Source: Microcaldota archaeon
GTDB lineage: Archaea; Micrarchaeota; Micrarchaeia; Burarchaeales; JAKAKT01
Length of the DNA stretch: 47,019 nt
NCBI GenBank assembly: GCA_021813385.1
Contig: JAKAKT010000085.1
Location: 1 to 47,019 of the forward strand
Direction of reading: 5' to 3'
Shown in pieces: positions 8,180 to 16,794 of the stretch (its first letter is position 1; each line of letters opens with the position of its first letter). The notes under the pieces are model-generated. The model saw only the letters and a list, made by a program, of their open reading frames with translations, was not told the origin of the DNA and searched no databases. The translations under genes and the position numbers were made by a program.

Positions 8180-8189
8180 GGGTGTGTTT

Positions 8190-8603
8190 ATGGGAATAAT
8201 GGACCTGTTCGGGAAGAAGGATGTTTCTGATGACCTCACGAAGAAGATACCATATGTGATGAGGTATAGGTTCAACCCTTACCGCCTTGTCGCGAATAGG
8301 AATAACAGCGTTAGGCTGATGCTTACGGTCAAGAACGCGACGGGAGAGCCCCTAATGACTTCTGTTGTGCTCAAGGTCTCAAAGGGTTTGGGCTTTGACG
8401 AGAGCTGCCTCGGCCAAGTAAGGGAAATTCGGTTTGGGAATGTAGGTCCAAAAGAGGAGAAGGAATTGGATGTTGAGATATTCGGAAAGCTCCAAACCCA
8501 ACCAGGAGAATACAAGGTGCTTGTAACTGCGTTCTCACATTATCGGGATTATGCACATATTTTGAATTCAGAGAGCAAAAAGATTGGCCTGAGGGTTGTT
8601 TGA
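8190..8603 (+). CDS. Hypothetical beta-sandwich protein
   Basis: A 137-residue soluble protein with alternating beta-strand pattern (NSVRLMLTVKNATGEPL, EKELDVEIFG, GEYKVLVTAF), reminiscent of a CARDB/NEAT-like immunoglobulin fold domain. There is no signal peptide or membrane segment; the short N-terminus GIMDLFGKK resembles an amphipathic membrane-tethering helix. ATG 8190 is chosen because GAGGGTG lies just upstream. It follows the three-helix membrane protein and may act with it at the membrane. Function is unknown. Confidence 0.7.
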   Translation: MGIMDLFGKKDVSDDLTKKIPYVMRYRFNPYRLVANRNNSVRLMLTVKNATGEPLMTSVVLKVSKGLGFDESCLGQVREIRFGNVGPKEEKELDVEIFGKLQTQPGEYKVLVTAFSHYRDYAHILNSESKKIGLRVV

Positions 8604-8666
8604 AGCGTTGCGGTGTGAAGAGGAAGCGGCGTTGCTTTGGTTACTGGCCTGCGGGTCGACAGCCGC

Positions 8667-9407
8667 TCAGGCTTTCCCCGCCCTCTGGAACAAGTAGACT
8701 CCGATTATATAGCATATTGAATTTATTAGTGGGAGCAATGACGAGACGAGCTGCTGCTCTGGGAGCAGCGCATCCTGAAAGTAGAGGAGCCGGTACCAGC
8801 TCGTAAAGACCATCATAGAAAAGCCAGCAGAAAACCAGGCGAGCATCATCTCATCTGTCCGTATATACGCGTAGAGGGCCATTAGAGTGATGAATATGTA
8901 GAGGAGCATCCAGAACGCCGTGAGCACGTAAATGGCATATGTTATAAGCGTCTGATCTCCACTCTGACCGTTCAGCACCCCGTAACCGAGAAGCGCAAGG
9001 ATGACAATTGCAAGTATAAGGAGGAACTGTTTGGAGAGCGCGGGGCTCGCTTTGAGCCATCTCGTGCAAAGAAATGCCCACAACCCGCTCAGGAAAAACG
9101 CACCTGAGATTACCTGAAGCGCAGCGATTAATACTTCTGCCGGGCTGTTTGTTGCGGGGTTGAGGGATAGGTTTAGCCATTTTATTATGAGTTCACACAC
9201 CATCCCGAAGCCGAGCCAGAGCAGAACGGGGGGCTTTGATATTGTTGAAAAATACCATTTCCAGGACATTCCTGCTGCGATGACGCCGGCTAGCACGGCG
9301 ATGAGCCTGATTGTGGATATGTCGGGTGATTGCGGTTGGCCCTGGGCGGACGTAAATGTTGACAGCAGGACAATTGCCGCCGCGAACAGCATCATTCTGT
9401 TTTTCAT
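8667..9407 (-). CDS. Multi-pass membrane protein
   Basis: A roughly 246-residue integral membrane protein with about seven hydrophobic helices. The N-terminus MKNRMMLFAAAIVLLS followed by SAQGQ looks like a cleavable signal or first helix. Later helices include LIAVLAGVIAAGMSW, LLILAIVILALLGYGVL and YIFITLMALYAY. ATG 9407 is preferred to the upstream 9431 because a TATA box (TATTTAAATA, about 9436-9445) sits at the right distance for a leaderless start. Seven-helix proteins of this layout are common and unassigned in archaea. It is convergent with the preceding small-protein gene. Confidence 0.75.
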   Translation of the reverse strand: MKNRMMLFAAAIVLLSTFTSAQGQPQSPDISTIRLIAVLAGVIAAGMSWKWYFSTISKPPVLLWLGFGMVCELIIKWLNLSLNPATNSPAEVLIAALQVISGAFFLSGLWAFLCTRWLKASPALSKQFLLILAIVILALLGYGVLNGQSGDQTLITYAIYVLTAFWMLLYIFITLMALYAYIRTDEMMLAWFSAGFSMMVFTSWYRLLYFQDALLPEQQLVSSLLPLINSICYIIGVYLFQRAGKA

Positions 9408-9499
9408 CAAGACACCAATATGGGAATGCATTCTATATTTAAATACTATTCAAGTTGGTCAGCTGCATGCTATTTGTTTATACTATGGCTCTTTTGGCC

Positions 9500-10474
9500 T
9501 CAGAGTTCGCGTTCAATTAAGAAGTCCGCGAGACGCAGGAGTTTCTCCGTTGACGAATTTGTTTTCAGGATTTTGAGGTCTTTTTTTGCGTTCTTCACCA
9601 TCGACTTGGCTTTCTCTTTCGCATAATTGATGGACCCGGCTTTTTGCAATATTGTCACGCCCCGCATTATATTTGCCTTGTCGGTTGTATTTGAATTTAG
9701 AATCGAGATCAACTCCTCTCTTTCTGTTGGGGTTGTATGGGATAGCGCGTGGATTGTCATTAACGTCCTCTTACCTTCTGTTATATCGCCCCCTATTTCC
9801 TTCTTATAGAGTGTTTCCTCGCCAATGAGATTGAGTATGTCGTCTTGTATTTGGAATGCGATACCAACCGCCATTCCGTAGGATTTCAAAGTTGTTATTT
9901 GTTTTTGACGCCCTCCCCCTATCATCGCGCCGGTCTCGCAAGCTGCGCTTATCAGGGCCCCCGTCTTCATCCCAACCATCTGGAAATACCCGGCCTCTAG
10001 CACATCTTGTTTTTTTTCTGAATTCCATTTGAGTTCCATACCTTGCCCGTTTAGGACTTGAAGGAAACTTTTGTAAAGGACTTCTCGAACATCTGGGGTT
10101 ATGCCCTCCATCGCTTTGAGGGTGTAAAGGAGCATTCCGTCTCCTGAGTTTATCGTCGTTGGTATCCCGTAGATTTTATGGATGCACGGCTTCCCGCGGC
10201 GCATCTCAGAACCATCTTCGATGTCATCGTGAATCAGTGTGAAGTTATGGAAGAGCTCTATTATCGCTGCGGTGTGCAGGGCGGTTCTTGGATCACCACC
10301 AACTGCCTCGCAGGATAGCATGCACATTATTGGCCTGAAACGCTTGCCCCCCCTGTTAAGTAACTCCCAAATCGGATCGGTGACGTTTTTTGAGTCTTTG
10401 GCGGATGGGATGACTTTTTTCATATACGCGTCAATTTTAGGCGCTTCTAAGGCTAGTTCATCAAGAATCTCCAT
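9500..10474 (-). CDS. Polyprenyl (geranylgeranyl/farnesyl) diphosphate synthase
   Basis: A 324-residue trans-prenyltransferase that condenses IPP with allylic diphosphates to make the C15-C20 or longer chains of archaeal lipids. The first Asp-rich motif is DDIED, preceded by HNFTLIH and followed by RRGKPC. The second region reads QIQDDILN, where the last acidic residue of a classical DDxxD is asparagine. Met and Cys residues (MCMLSC) lie before the first motif, in the region that sets chain length. It would use the IPP made by the mevalonate cluster at 17.4-23.6 kb. ATG 10474 lies close to a TATA-like TTAAAT (about 10496-10501), so the transcript is probably nearly leaderless. The product chain length is not readable. 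Confidence 0.92.
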   Translation of the reverse strand: MEILDELALEAPKIDAYMKKVIPSAKDSKNVTDPIWELLNRGGKRFRPIMCMLSCEAVGGDPRTALHTAAIIELFHNFTLIHDDIEDGSEMRRGKPCIHKIYGIPTTINSGDGMLLYTLKAMEGITPDVREVLYKSFLQVLNGQGMELKWNSEKKQDVLEAGYFQMVGMKTGALISAACETGAMIGGGRQKQITTLKSYGMAVGIAFQIQDDILNLIGEETLYKKEIGGDITEGKRTLMTIHALSHTTPTEREELISILNSNTTDKANIMRGVTILQKAGSINYAKEKAKSMVKNAKKDLKILKTNSSTEKLLRLADFLIEREL

Positions 10475-10491
10475 ACTAATAGTTCAGTAGG

Positions 10492-10503
10492 AATCATTTA
10501 AGA
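10492..10503. promoter_or_regulatory. TATA-like region between prenyl synthase and hairpin element
   Basis: ATCATTTAAGAA at 10492-10503 reads as a TATA box on both strands. On the minus strand it lies about 25 nt from the prenyl synthase ATG at 10474. On the plus strand a start about 26 nt downstream falls at the first base of the long-range stem at 10524. Confidence 0.45.
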
Positions 10504-10523
10504 ATTTTCAGGTGGCGCCAGCG

Positions 10524-10710
10524 CTGTAGAAACCATCACGGCAGCGGCCATGCTGTTTTTCCAGAGGGGAAAAACGCACATTTGCATCTTGGGATGCAAA
10601 CCGTGCCAATTGGGGCTGCGCGCTCGGGCGCGCAGGTCCGCACTCGGGCGTGGACCGTTTGGGCTCCGGGGCCCAAACCGCGCATCGCCGCTGCCCTAGA
10701 TGTTCTACAG
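10524..10710. ncRNA. Candidate structured RNA, multi-hairpin with closing stem
   Basis: The terminal stem is CTGTAGAA (10524-10531) with TTCTACAG (10703-10710), followed inward by GGCAGCGGC (10540-10548) with GCCGCTGCC (10687-10695). Inside lie five hairpins: 10556-10562/10568-10574; 10576-10579/10603-10606 enclosing 10581-10588/10593-10600 (loop TTGG); 10616-10623/10628-10635 (loop TCGG); 10635-10641/10650-10656 (includes a G-T pair); and 10657-10664/10671-10678. The G-T pair and nested layout favour a folded RNA over a DNA palindrome. It occupies nearly all of a 304-bp gap between two genes. I do not recognise an RNase P, SRP or 5S core. Strand is unresolved; the plus-strand TATA spacing favours plus. 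Confidence 0.6.
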
Positions 10711-10778
10711 AATCTTTTCAATCGCTTGTTATGAAGTAATTTAAAGACTCGAGACGGTATATCTGTGGGGCGGATTGG

Positions 10779-11426
10779 GTGAAATTACTACTGCTTGACG
10801 CTGCGGGTATGCTTGTTGCTTTTGTGTTAGGGGCACTTGTCTTCTATTTTGGGGGTTTGTTTGGGGGGCCTTACCTTTTTCTCATACTAACATTCCTTGT
10901 CTTCAGTGTCATTGCCACGAAGTATAGGTCGGATGTGAAGAGGAAACTTGCCCTTTATGAGTATAACCGTGGTTGGGAGAACGTGGTGGCAAATGGAGTC
11001 ATACCTGTGCTTTGTGTGCTTGCTGCGTACTTGTTGCGTGAACCGGAACTTGGCATCGGGGCTTATGTTGGGTCGCTCGCAGCAGTGACTGCGGACAAGT
11101 TTTCCTCGGAAATTGGTGTGCTTGGCGAAGCGCCGAGGAAGTTGTTCAGTCTTAAGCTCGCGAAGAGAGGAGAATCCGGTGCGATAAGCCTGTTGGGTTC
11201 CCTCGCGTCTTTTAATGGGGCGCTTGCGATTGGACTGGCGAGTTATTACCTGTTCCCAGGACGTTATGATGCCTGGGGCGTTCTTGCTGTTTGTGTTGTG
11301 GGGGTGTTTGGTAGTTTTGTTGATAGTGTTTTTGGGATTTTTGAGAGTGGGGGAATCGGGAATAAGATGACAACGAATGTTATTTGCGCTTTAACCGGGG
11401 CCATGTTAGGGCACTTGTTTTTATAG
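10779..11426 (+). CDS. DUF92/VTE6-like membrane protein
   Basis: A 215-residue membrane protein of the DUF92 family. Family signatures are RGWENVVANG near residue 70, the acidic motif AAVTADKFSSEIG near 105, GAISLLGSLAS near 138, and GSFVDSVFG near 185, with about five or six hydrophobic helices between. The plant member VTE6 is a phytyl-phosphate kinase that makes phytyl diphosphate; archaeal members are mostly unassigned. Its position next to a polyprenyl diphosphate synthase makes an isoprenoid-phosphate kinase (salvage of geranylgeraniol or polyprenol phosphate) a reasonable inference. The start is GTG, with a TATA-like TAATTTAAAG (about 10738-10747) upstream. Confidence 0.82.
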   Translation: MKLLLLDAAGMLVAFVLGALVFYFGGLFGGPYLFLILTFLVFSVIATKYRSDVKRKLALYEYNRGWENVVANGVIPVLCVLAAYLLREPELGIGAYVGSLAAVTADKFSSEIGVLGEAPRKLFSLKLAKRGESGAISLLGSLASFNGALAIGLASYYLFPGRYDAWGVLAVCVVGVFGSFVDSVFGIFESGGIGNKMTTNVICALTGAMLGHLFL

Positions 11427-11507
11427 AGGGTTTGGTTGGATTGGTTGCCTGTGCTTATTGAAAAATAAGGAAAGAAGAAGAAGAAAATAAGGATATGGGA
11501 GACACCT

Positions 11508-13172
11508 CTAATCCATATCCATTCCGCCTGGGCCGCCCATACCCCCCATTCCGCCTGGGCCGCCGTGGCCGCCTGCCTTGCCTTTTGATGAAATCATGTC
11601 ATCAATGCGCAGAAGCATTCTCGCGGTCTCTGAGGCGCTTGCGATTGCCTGGAGTTTCACTTTCAGCGGCTCGATGACTTTTTCTGTTAAGTCATCGACC
11701 TTCGCCTCGTAGACATCGACCCCGACCCCCCTGCCATCGGCTTTCTTGTGTTTGTTCCTCATGAGAACCAGGGCGTCTATTGCATCCATTCCGGCGCTCT
11801 CCGCAAGCGTCCTCGGGACTATCTCGAGGGCGTCTGCAAATGCGTTTATCGCAAGTTGTTCCCTGCCGCCAACCTCTGTGGCATACTTATGTAGTTCCTG
11901 GGCAAGCTCCATTTCAGTCGAGCCTCCTCCCGTGACATATTTGCCGAGTTGGATTGCACTCGAGACTGCCCCGATTCCGTCTTTTATCGCGCGCTCGCCC
12001 TCACTGACAACGTGCTCTGAGCCAGCCCGCACAAAGATGGTTACGCTCTTCGGGTCCTTGCATTTCTCGACATAGACCATCTGCTCGCCAGACACTTTTT
12101 TCTCGTGAACGATGCCTGCGTGGCCCAGGTCTGAACTCTCGATGTCATCGAGGCTTGTAGCGATCTTTGCGCCTGTGGCTCTCGCGAGCTTTTCCATGTC
12201 GCTTTTCTTTACCCGTCTTATGGCCATGATGCCTTTTTTGGCCAGGAAATGCTGCGCAACATCATCGATGCCTTTCTGGCAGAAGACAACGTTTGCACCG
12301 CTCTTTGAAACCTTATCCACCATGTCCTTCAACATCTTCTCTTCCTGCGCGAGGAATTCGCCCATCTGTTGTGGTGATGTTATCTCGATTTTTGCGTCTG
12401 TCTCTGTTTTCTCAATCTCGAGCGCCGAATCGAGGAGCGCTATTCTTGCATTCTCAAGCCTCTTCGGCATGTTGGTGTGCACTACTTCCTTGTCGATGAG
12501 AACACCCTGTATGAGCTCGGTGTCCTCGATGTCGCCTCCTTCCTTCTTCTCGACTTTTATGAAGTCAGCGTCAATAACCGTCTTGCCGTCCCGCTCCTCA
12601 GCGACCTGGGTGACTGCCTTTACAACGATTTTCGCTAGGAAGTCCTTCGAGCTGCCAACTCCCACGGTTTTCGAACCCATTGAAATCGAGGCGATCTTTT
12701 CGAGAAGTTTTGTGTCCTTTGCTGTCACGGGCTTCGAGATTGTCTGGAGGTATTCTGTCACCCTCACAGCCGCGCTCTTGTAGCCGTTTATTATTGAGCT
12801 TGGGTGGATGTCCTGGTCTAGAAGCTCGCCTGCGTTCTTCAAGAGCTCGCCTGCGAGCATCACCGCAGTAGTCGTGCCGTCGCCGACTTCCTTGTCCTGG
12901 GTCTTTGCTATCTCCACCATTATCTTTGCAGCTGGATGCTCGACGTTCATCTCTTCGAGAATCGTGGCCCCGTCATTTGTTATGACGATGTCCCCGAGTT
13001 CGGAAACGAGCATTTTATCCATCCCTTTCGGACCGAGTGTAGTCCTAATCGCGTTTGCAACTGCAGACGCAACAGCTATGTTTGTCCTCTGCGCGTCACG
13101 TCCGAGAAGACGCGATGAGCCTTCAGGGAGTACAAGGATGGATTGCCCTCCTAGTTGTGCTTGTCCTACCAT
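11508..13172 (-). CDS. thsA: Thermosome subunit (group II chaperonin)
   Basis: A 554-residue group II chaperonin subunit that forms a double-ring ATP-driven folding chamber in the cytoplasm. Characteristic motifs are [12 protein letters not shown] near residue 45, the ATP-site NDGATIL near 70 and GDGTTTAV near 97, and GGGSTEMEL near 400. The C-terminal tail is rich in Gly and Met, as usual for these proteins. The length is standard. A ribosome site (GAGGTGAG) lies just upstream of ATG 13172 and TATA-like elements lie at about 13226-13249. It is the only chaperonin gene in the window, so homo- or hetero-oligomer state is open. Confidence 0.97.
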   Translation of the reverse strand: MVGQAQLGGQSILVLPEGSSRLLGRDAQRTNIAVASAVANAIRTTLGPKGMDKMLVSELGDIVITNDGATILEEMNVEHPAAKIMVEIAKTQDKEVGDGTTTAVMLAGELLKNAGELLDQDIHPSSIINGYKSAAVRVTEYLQTISKPVTAKDTKLLEKIASISMGSKTVGVGSSKDFLAKIVVKAVTQVAEERDGKTVIDADFIKVEKKEGGDIEDTELIQGVLIDKEVVHTNMPKRLENARIALLDSALEIEKTETDAKIEITSPQQMGEFLAQEEKMLKDMVDKVSKSGANVVFCQKGIDDVAQHFLAKKGIMAIRRVKKSDMEKLARATGAKIATSLDDIESSDLGHAGIVHEKKVSGEQMVYVEKCKDPKSVTIFVRAGSEHVVSEGERAIKDGIGAVSSAIQLGKYVTGGGSTEMELAQELHKYATEVGGREQLAINAFADALEIVPRTLAESAGMDAIDALVLMRNKHKKADGRGVGVDVYEAKVDDLTEKVIEPLKVKLQAIASASETARMLLRIDDMISSKGKAGGHGGPGGMGGMGGPGGMDMD

Positions 13173-13239
13173 TTTCTCACCTCAAAATTTTTGGGTTTTT
13201 AATCTAGATGTACAAAACTACTGGATATATCTGACCACA

Positions 13240-13249
13240 AGTTTAAATA
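13240..13249 (+). promoter_or_regulatory. TATA box for nadC
   Basis: GTTTAAATAG at 13240-13249 lies about 26 nt upstream of ATG 13272. It decides that start over an upstream GTG at 13254 and predicts a leaderless message. Confidence 0.6.
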
Positions 13250-13271
13250 GGTTGTGGTTTTGGTTAAGATT

Positions 13272-14186
13272 ATGGCTGTTTTTAAGGGGAAGGCACCCCC
13301 GCATTTGAGGAAAATGAGGAAGTTTTGCGGTTTGAGAAGACGTTCTGTGGGGGTTGCGCTTTCTGAGGATGCTTTCTTGGGGGATTTGACGACTGCCTCT
13401 GTTCTGAAGCAGAACCCGATAATCTCTGGGAAAATAATCTGCCAGGGAAACGGGGTTCTTGCTGGGATTGAAGAAGCCAAATGGGCTATCGGAGCACAGA
13501 ACGCTGTTTTTTTAATAAAGAATGGGGCTGCCCTGAAGCCGGGAATTGCCGTAGCTGTTGTTCGCGCAAGAGCAGGGGTGGTGTTAAAACGGATTCGTAC
13601 ATCATTGAACTATCTTTCGCGTCTGTCTGGGCTAGCGACCAATGCTGAAAGATTAAGTAAGAAATTTGGGAAGAACCGGCTCGCGGCCCTTAGGAAGACG
13701 AGCCCCGGCCTTGGGGTGAGTGAAAAGGCGGCCCTTCAGGTTGGGGGGGTCATGGCGCATAGGGTTACGTTGGGGGATGGTGTTCTGATAAAAAAAGAAC
13801 ATGTTACGATTATCCAAAGGGAACTGGGCGGGTCAAGAGTAATGGCTGTTTTTGAGGCCACGCGGCGTGCGGTTGCTTATGTTAAGCGTGGGGGGTTAAG
13901 AGCTAGGGGTGTTTTTGTTGGGGTGGAGATTGAAACTCTGAATGAGGCGCTTTGGGCTGCCCGGGCCAAGCCGGACATTATACTATTTGATAATCTTTCA
14001 CCTAAAAAAACTCGAATCGTTGCGGATAGGATTCGAAACCTTGACAGGGGCATAATTGTGGAGGCTTCGGGAGCGATAACTGAGGAAACCGCTGGTTTGT
14101 ACTTGCGGGCTGGAGCTGATGTTGTTTCTGGTAGTTTTGTGTTAGACGCAAAGCCTGTTTCTTTTAAATTTTCTCTCGATGGCTAG
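13272..14186 (+). CDS. nadC: Nicotinate-nucleotide pyrophosphorylase (QPRTase)
   Basis: A 304-residue quinolinate phosphoribosyltransferase, which converts quinolinate and PRPP to nicotinate mononucleotide, pyrophosphate and CO2 in de novo NAD synthesis. Visible family features are [10 protein letters not shown] near the N-terminus, the segment [13 protein letters not shown], the active-site stretch [15 protein letters not shown] with [20 protein letters not shown], and the barrel-end motifs [18 protein letters not shown] and ADVVSGS. The length is slightly above the usual 280-290. No nadA or nadB neighbour is present. The start is set by the TATA spacing. The gene is divergent from the thermosome gene. 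Confidence 0.93.
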   Translation: MAVFKGKAPPHLRKMRKFCGLRRRSVGVALSEDAFLGDLTTASVLKQNPIISGKIICQGNGVLAGIEEAKWAIGAQNAVFLIKNGAALKPGIAVAVVRARAGVVLKRIRTSLNYLSRLSGLATNAERLSKKFGKNRLAALRKTSPGLGVSEKAALQVGGVMAHRVTLGDGVLIKKEHVTIIQRELGGSRVMAVFEATRRAVAYVKRGGLRARGVFVGVEIETLNEALWAARAKPDIILFDNLSPKKTRIVADRIRNLDRGIIVEASGAITEETAGLYLRAGADVVSGSFVLDAKPVSFKFSLDG

Positions 14187-14243
14187 CGGGGCGGGGGGTG
14201 ACTTCCGCTATTCGTTGTTAGTAGTAGTTAGTAGAATAGTTAG

Positions 14244-14274
14244 TTTTTTATATATTATGTAACTATGGTTACAT
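14244..14274 (+). promoter_or_regulatory. TATA box and palindromic operator
   Basis: A TATA-rich box (14244-14257) is followed directly by an 18-bp palindrome, ATGTAAC-TATG-GTTACAT (14257-14274), ending one base before the ATG at 14276. A repressor bound there would block transcription initiation. The regulator is not identified. Confidence 0.5.
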
Positions 14275-14275
14275 T

Positions 14276-14512
14276 ATGATTTTATATATGTTTGATTTAA
14301 TTTGTAAGAACTATAACTCTTATAATACACTAAAACGGCGTTTTTATTACCAACTAAAGAAATCGGGAATCTCAAACTCTCCTTTTAAGACAAAATCAGT
14401 TATTCTTACCCAAGATAACTTAGAAAAGGAAGCAGACGCCTTCTTTTTAAAATGGGAGGGCTCAATAGTCGTTTATAAAACAAAAACAAGCGGGGTCGAG
14501 CAGTTCCTCTAG
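14276..14512 (+). CDS. Small Cas2/VapD-like protein
   Basis: A 78-residue basic protein in an AT-rich stretch unlike its neighbours. The pattern is beta (MILYMFDL), helix (YNTLKRRFYYQLKKSG), beta (KTKSVILT), helix (NLEKEADAFFLKW), beta (GSIVVYKTK). That order, and the aspartate at the end of the first strand, resemble the ferredoxin-like fold of Cas2 and VapD. No repeats or other cas genes are in the window, so a CRISPR role is not supported. A VapD-like RNase or toxin-type protein, or an unrelated small fold, is equally possible. The start is leaderless, behind a TATA box and a palindromic operator, which suggests tight or self-regulated expression. Fold assignment is by eye. Confidence 0.6.
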   Translation: MILYMFDLICKNYNSYNTLKRRFYYQLKKSGISNSPFKTKSVILTQDNLEKEADAFFLKWEGSIVVYKTKTSGVEQFL

Positions 14513-14578
14513 GGCAAAAAACAAACAAAAAGAGCTGAAAAGAGATTAAAAAAGAAATACCGGAAGCGTGGGGTCTCC

Positions 14579-14890
14579 CTACTTCTCCCTCATGAAACCA
14601 AACTTCGGGCTGCCCCTCTCAACAGGTATCTCTTCGGGCTTTATTGTGCCTGGGTTGCCCTTTGCAACCACCACAACATCCTCAACAGACCTAACATTCT
14701 TGTAAAGAACACTCGCTTCGGTCATAACTCTTTTTAGGTCCTCTTTTGTCCTGTAGTTTATCGGCTCCATGGTAATTCTGGAAACCTCGCCTCGCTCAAG
14801 GTCGAGTATGAGGTCCTGAACCTTACCAACAAACTTCCCAGTGTCGGTGTAAATATCCATTCCATACAGAGCCGACATCTTCTTCGTCAT
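14579..14890 (-). CDS. PRC-barrel domain protein
   Basis: A 103-residue single PRC-barrel protein. The opening ALYGMDIYTDTGKFVGKVQDLILDLERGEV is the classic strand-turn pattern of the domain (read here as residues 8-37), followed by further strands and a short charged tail. Stand-alone archaeal PRC-barrels have been linked to cell division (CdpB-type) and RNA metabolism; which applies here is not shown by the sequence. GAGGGTGATTTAG lies directly before ATG 14890, a good ribosome site. It is divergent from lysS. Confidence 0.85.
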   Translation of the reverse strand: MTKKMSALYGMDIYTDTGKFVGKVQDLILDLERGEVSRITMEPINYRTKEDLKRVMTEASVLYKNVRSVEDVVVVAKGNPGTIKPEEIPVERGSPKFGFMREK

Positions 14891-14941
14891 CTAAATCACC
14901 CTCTAGCAGAACTTATCGCTCATAGAACTATTCAATGACTT

Positions 14942-14951
14942 CTTTAAAAAC
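14942..14951 (+). promoter_or_regulatory. TATA box for lysyl-tRNA synthetase
   Basis: CTTTAAAAAC at 14942-14951 lies about 27 nt before ATG 14974 and supports that start over an upstream in-frame ATG at 14935. Confidence 0.55.
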
Positions 14952-14973
14952 CTTATGCCCCACAAAACAAACG

Positions 14974-16515
14974 ATGACGGACAACAGACACTGGGTTGAA
15001 ATCATAACCCAGAAAATCATCGAGCAGAAGAAGCCGCCATACCTAATCACATCGGGGATGACCACAAGCGGCCCGTTCCACCTAGGTACGCTATGTGAGA
15101 TGCTTTATCCAGCGTCTATCCAACAACATTTAACAAACCAGGGCCATAAGGCGCGTTTCATATTCTTCGCTGATATCCTCGATGCGTTTGATTCGGTTCC
15201 GTCGGTCTTTTCACAACACAACTCCGTCCTTTCACCTCATTTAGGGAAACCATTAGTTTACGTTCCAGACCCCCTCGGTTGCTGCCAGTCTCTCGGGGAC
15301 CACTTTCTCAACGAGGCAATCGAGATAGGCAGGAAATTCGAACTTTCGCCTGAAGTGCAAAAAATAGACAAACTCTATGAGCAGGGGCTCTTCGATAAAT
15401 TCGCCAGCATCTACCTAAAAGACGAACCACTGGCCCGCGAAGCAGTCTCAACATCCTCACTTCGGGAAAAACTTCCAGAATATTGGAACCCAATAATGCC
15501 GATCTGTCAGAACTGCGGCAGGATAGCGACAACCAGGGTGACGCAGTTTGATGACGCATCCTATTCATACACTTGCGACCGGGATGTCGGCTACACGAAG
15601 GGATGTGACCACTCCGGCGAAAACAAACTCACAGACCACAAGTACAAGATAACTTGGCGCCTCCATTGGCCGGCCTGGATGAACCTCTTCGAATCAAGCC
15701 ACGGTCCAAGTTCTGCAGAAGGCGGTGGCGTCGATCACCACACGCGGGGGGGTTCTTGGGATACGGTGGTTGTAGTTCACGACATGATTCTCCATAAACC
15801 GCCCCCAGTGCCCTACAAATTTGGTTTCATACTGCTGCAAGGAAAGAAATATTCAAAATCAAAAGGAGTGGGAATGGGCGTCGCCGAAGTAATCCAACTC
15901 GTACCGCCTGATATCATAAAATATTTTCTCCTCAAGCCAGACGTGCAAGAGAACAAGGATTTCGATCCAACAGGAAACAACATGCTCCGCCTTTACGAAG
16001 ATTATCAGGGGGCCGCGGAGATGGCAAACCTCGACCTTGAGGGGCTTTCTCGGGCGGATAGGAAGCGCGCGGTTGCGTTCAATTTCTCTACAAAGCAACT
16101 TAAATTCAAAGCTAAGTTCATTGATGTTCTCTTGAATCACCAGCTTTACAAAGACTGGGACAAGACGGCAGAGCTTGTTGGAGATAAGGAGGGGGTCTCC
16201 TACCTATTCCCCTACATAACAAAATGGCTAGAGCTAAAATATGCGCCAGAAGAATACCAATTTGAGTTCACCCCGCGTCCACCCAACAAACACAAAGAGG
16301 CTGTTCTTGTAGTTGCAGAGACGCTTAAGCCGAACATGTCGCCCGAAGAAATTCACAACCTAATATTCACAACTGCAAAACAACTAAACATCCCACCAGC
16401 CGAGATGTTTTCAGCGCTCTATAATACACTAATATCCAAGGACAAGGGCCCACGGCTCGGGAAGCTCATATACGCGATTGGTGTTGAGCGAACGAAAAAA
16501 GTCATACTAAGCTAA
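14974..16515 (+). CDS. lysS: Lysyl-tRNA synthetase, class I
   Basis: A 513-residue class I lysyl-tRNA synthetase, the archaeal type that charges tRNA-Lys by ATP-dependent lysyl-adenylate formation. The HIGH-type motif appears as GPFHLGT near residue 37 and the KMSKS-type loop as KYSKSKG near 290. A zinc-binding region with CQNCGR and later CDRD is visible near 178-205, as in this family. A leaderless start at 14974 (MTDNRHW) fits the TATA box at 14942. Its substrate tRNA-Lys(CUU), with two introns, is encoded at 25.9-26.1 kb. Confidence in identity is high. Confidence 0.95.
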   Translation: MTDNRHWVEIITQKIIEQKKPPYLITSGMTTSGPFHLGTLCEMLYPASIQQHLTNQGHKARFIFFADILDAFDSVPSVFSQHNSVLSPHLGKPLVYVPDPLGCCQSLGDHFLNEAIEIGRKFELSPEVQKIDKLYEQGLFDKFASIYLKDEPLAREAVSTSSLREKLPEYWNPIMPICQNCGRIATTRVTQFDDASYSYTCDRDVGYTKGCDHSGENKLTDHKYKITWRLHWPAWMNLFESSHGPSSAEGGGVDHHTRGGSWDTVVVVHDMILHKPPPVPYKFGFILLQGKKYSKSKGVGMGVAEVIQLVPPDIIKYFLLKPDVQENKDFDPTGNNMLRLYEDYQGAAEMANLDLEGLSRADRKRAVAFNFSTKQLKFKAKFIDVLLNHQLYKDWDKTAELVGDKEGVSYLFPYITKWLELKYAPEEYQFEFTPRPPNKHKEAVLVVAETLKPNMSPEEIHNLIFTTAKQLNIPPAEMFSALYNTLISKDKGPRLGKLIYAIGVERTKKVILS

Positions 16516-16629
16516 GAGCCAACTAAAACGAAGTTGTTTTGTGGGCCAACCAATTTCTCCTCGGCAGAAGAAAGGCATAAGATAAAACCAAACAAGATAA
16601 ATTTATAAATTTCCCATGACTAACACAGG

Positions 16630-16720
16630 AACATTGGTTCGCCCTTGAAGCGAAATAAAAAATTAGGCCAGCGCAGAGCGCTGGCAAGGCGACCAGTTTG
16701 CTGCCCGAAGGCAGATCTAG
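16630..16720. ncRNA. Candidate small RNA with three hairpins
   Basis: The gap between lysS and the coiled-coil gene (16516-16794) has no ORF. It holds hairpins TTCGC/GCGAA (16638-16642/16650-16654), GCCAGCGC/GCGCTGGC (16667-16674/16678-16685, loop AGA) and CTGCC/GGCAG (16701-16705/16710-16714, loop CGAA). A TATA-like ATTTATAAAT at about 16600-16609 would start a plus-strand transcript near 16628, just before the first hairpin. A second TATA-like stretch (about 16738-16750) probably belongs to the next gene. Confidence 0.4.
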
Positions 16721-16794
16721 AAGACGAGCATAAGCTTTAATATTATAAACAAGGGGTATTATAAACCTTACCATTCGCAAACTGTTCGGCTTGG

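Noticed and set aside
10524-10710. Hairpin series as a CRISPR array
   Set aside because: The repeated hairpins have different stem sequences and no constant repeat unit with unique spacers.
14276-14512. CRISPR-Cas locus based on the Cas2-like protein
   Set aside because: No cas1, effector gene or repeat array is seen; only a fold resemblance judged by eye.
16523-16780. Minus-strand membrane protein
   Set aside because: The ORF covers hairpins and promoter-like DNA, lacks a ribosome site and has no recognisable pattern.
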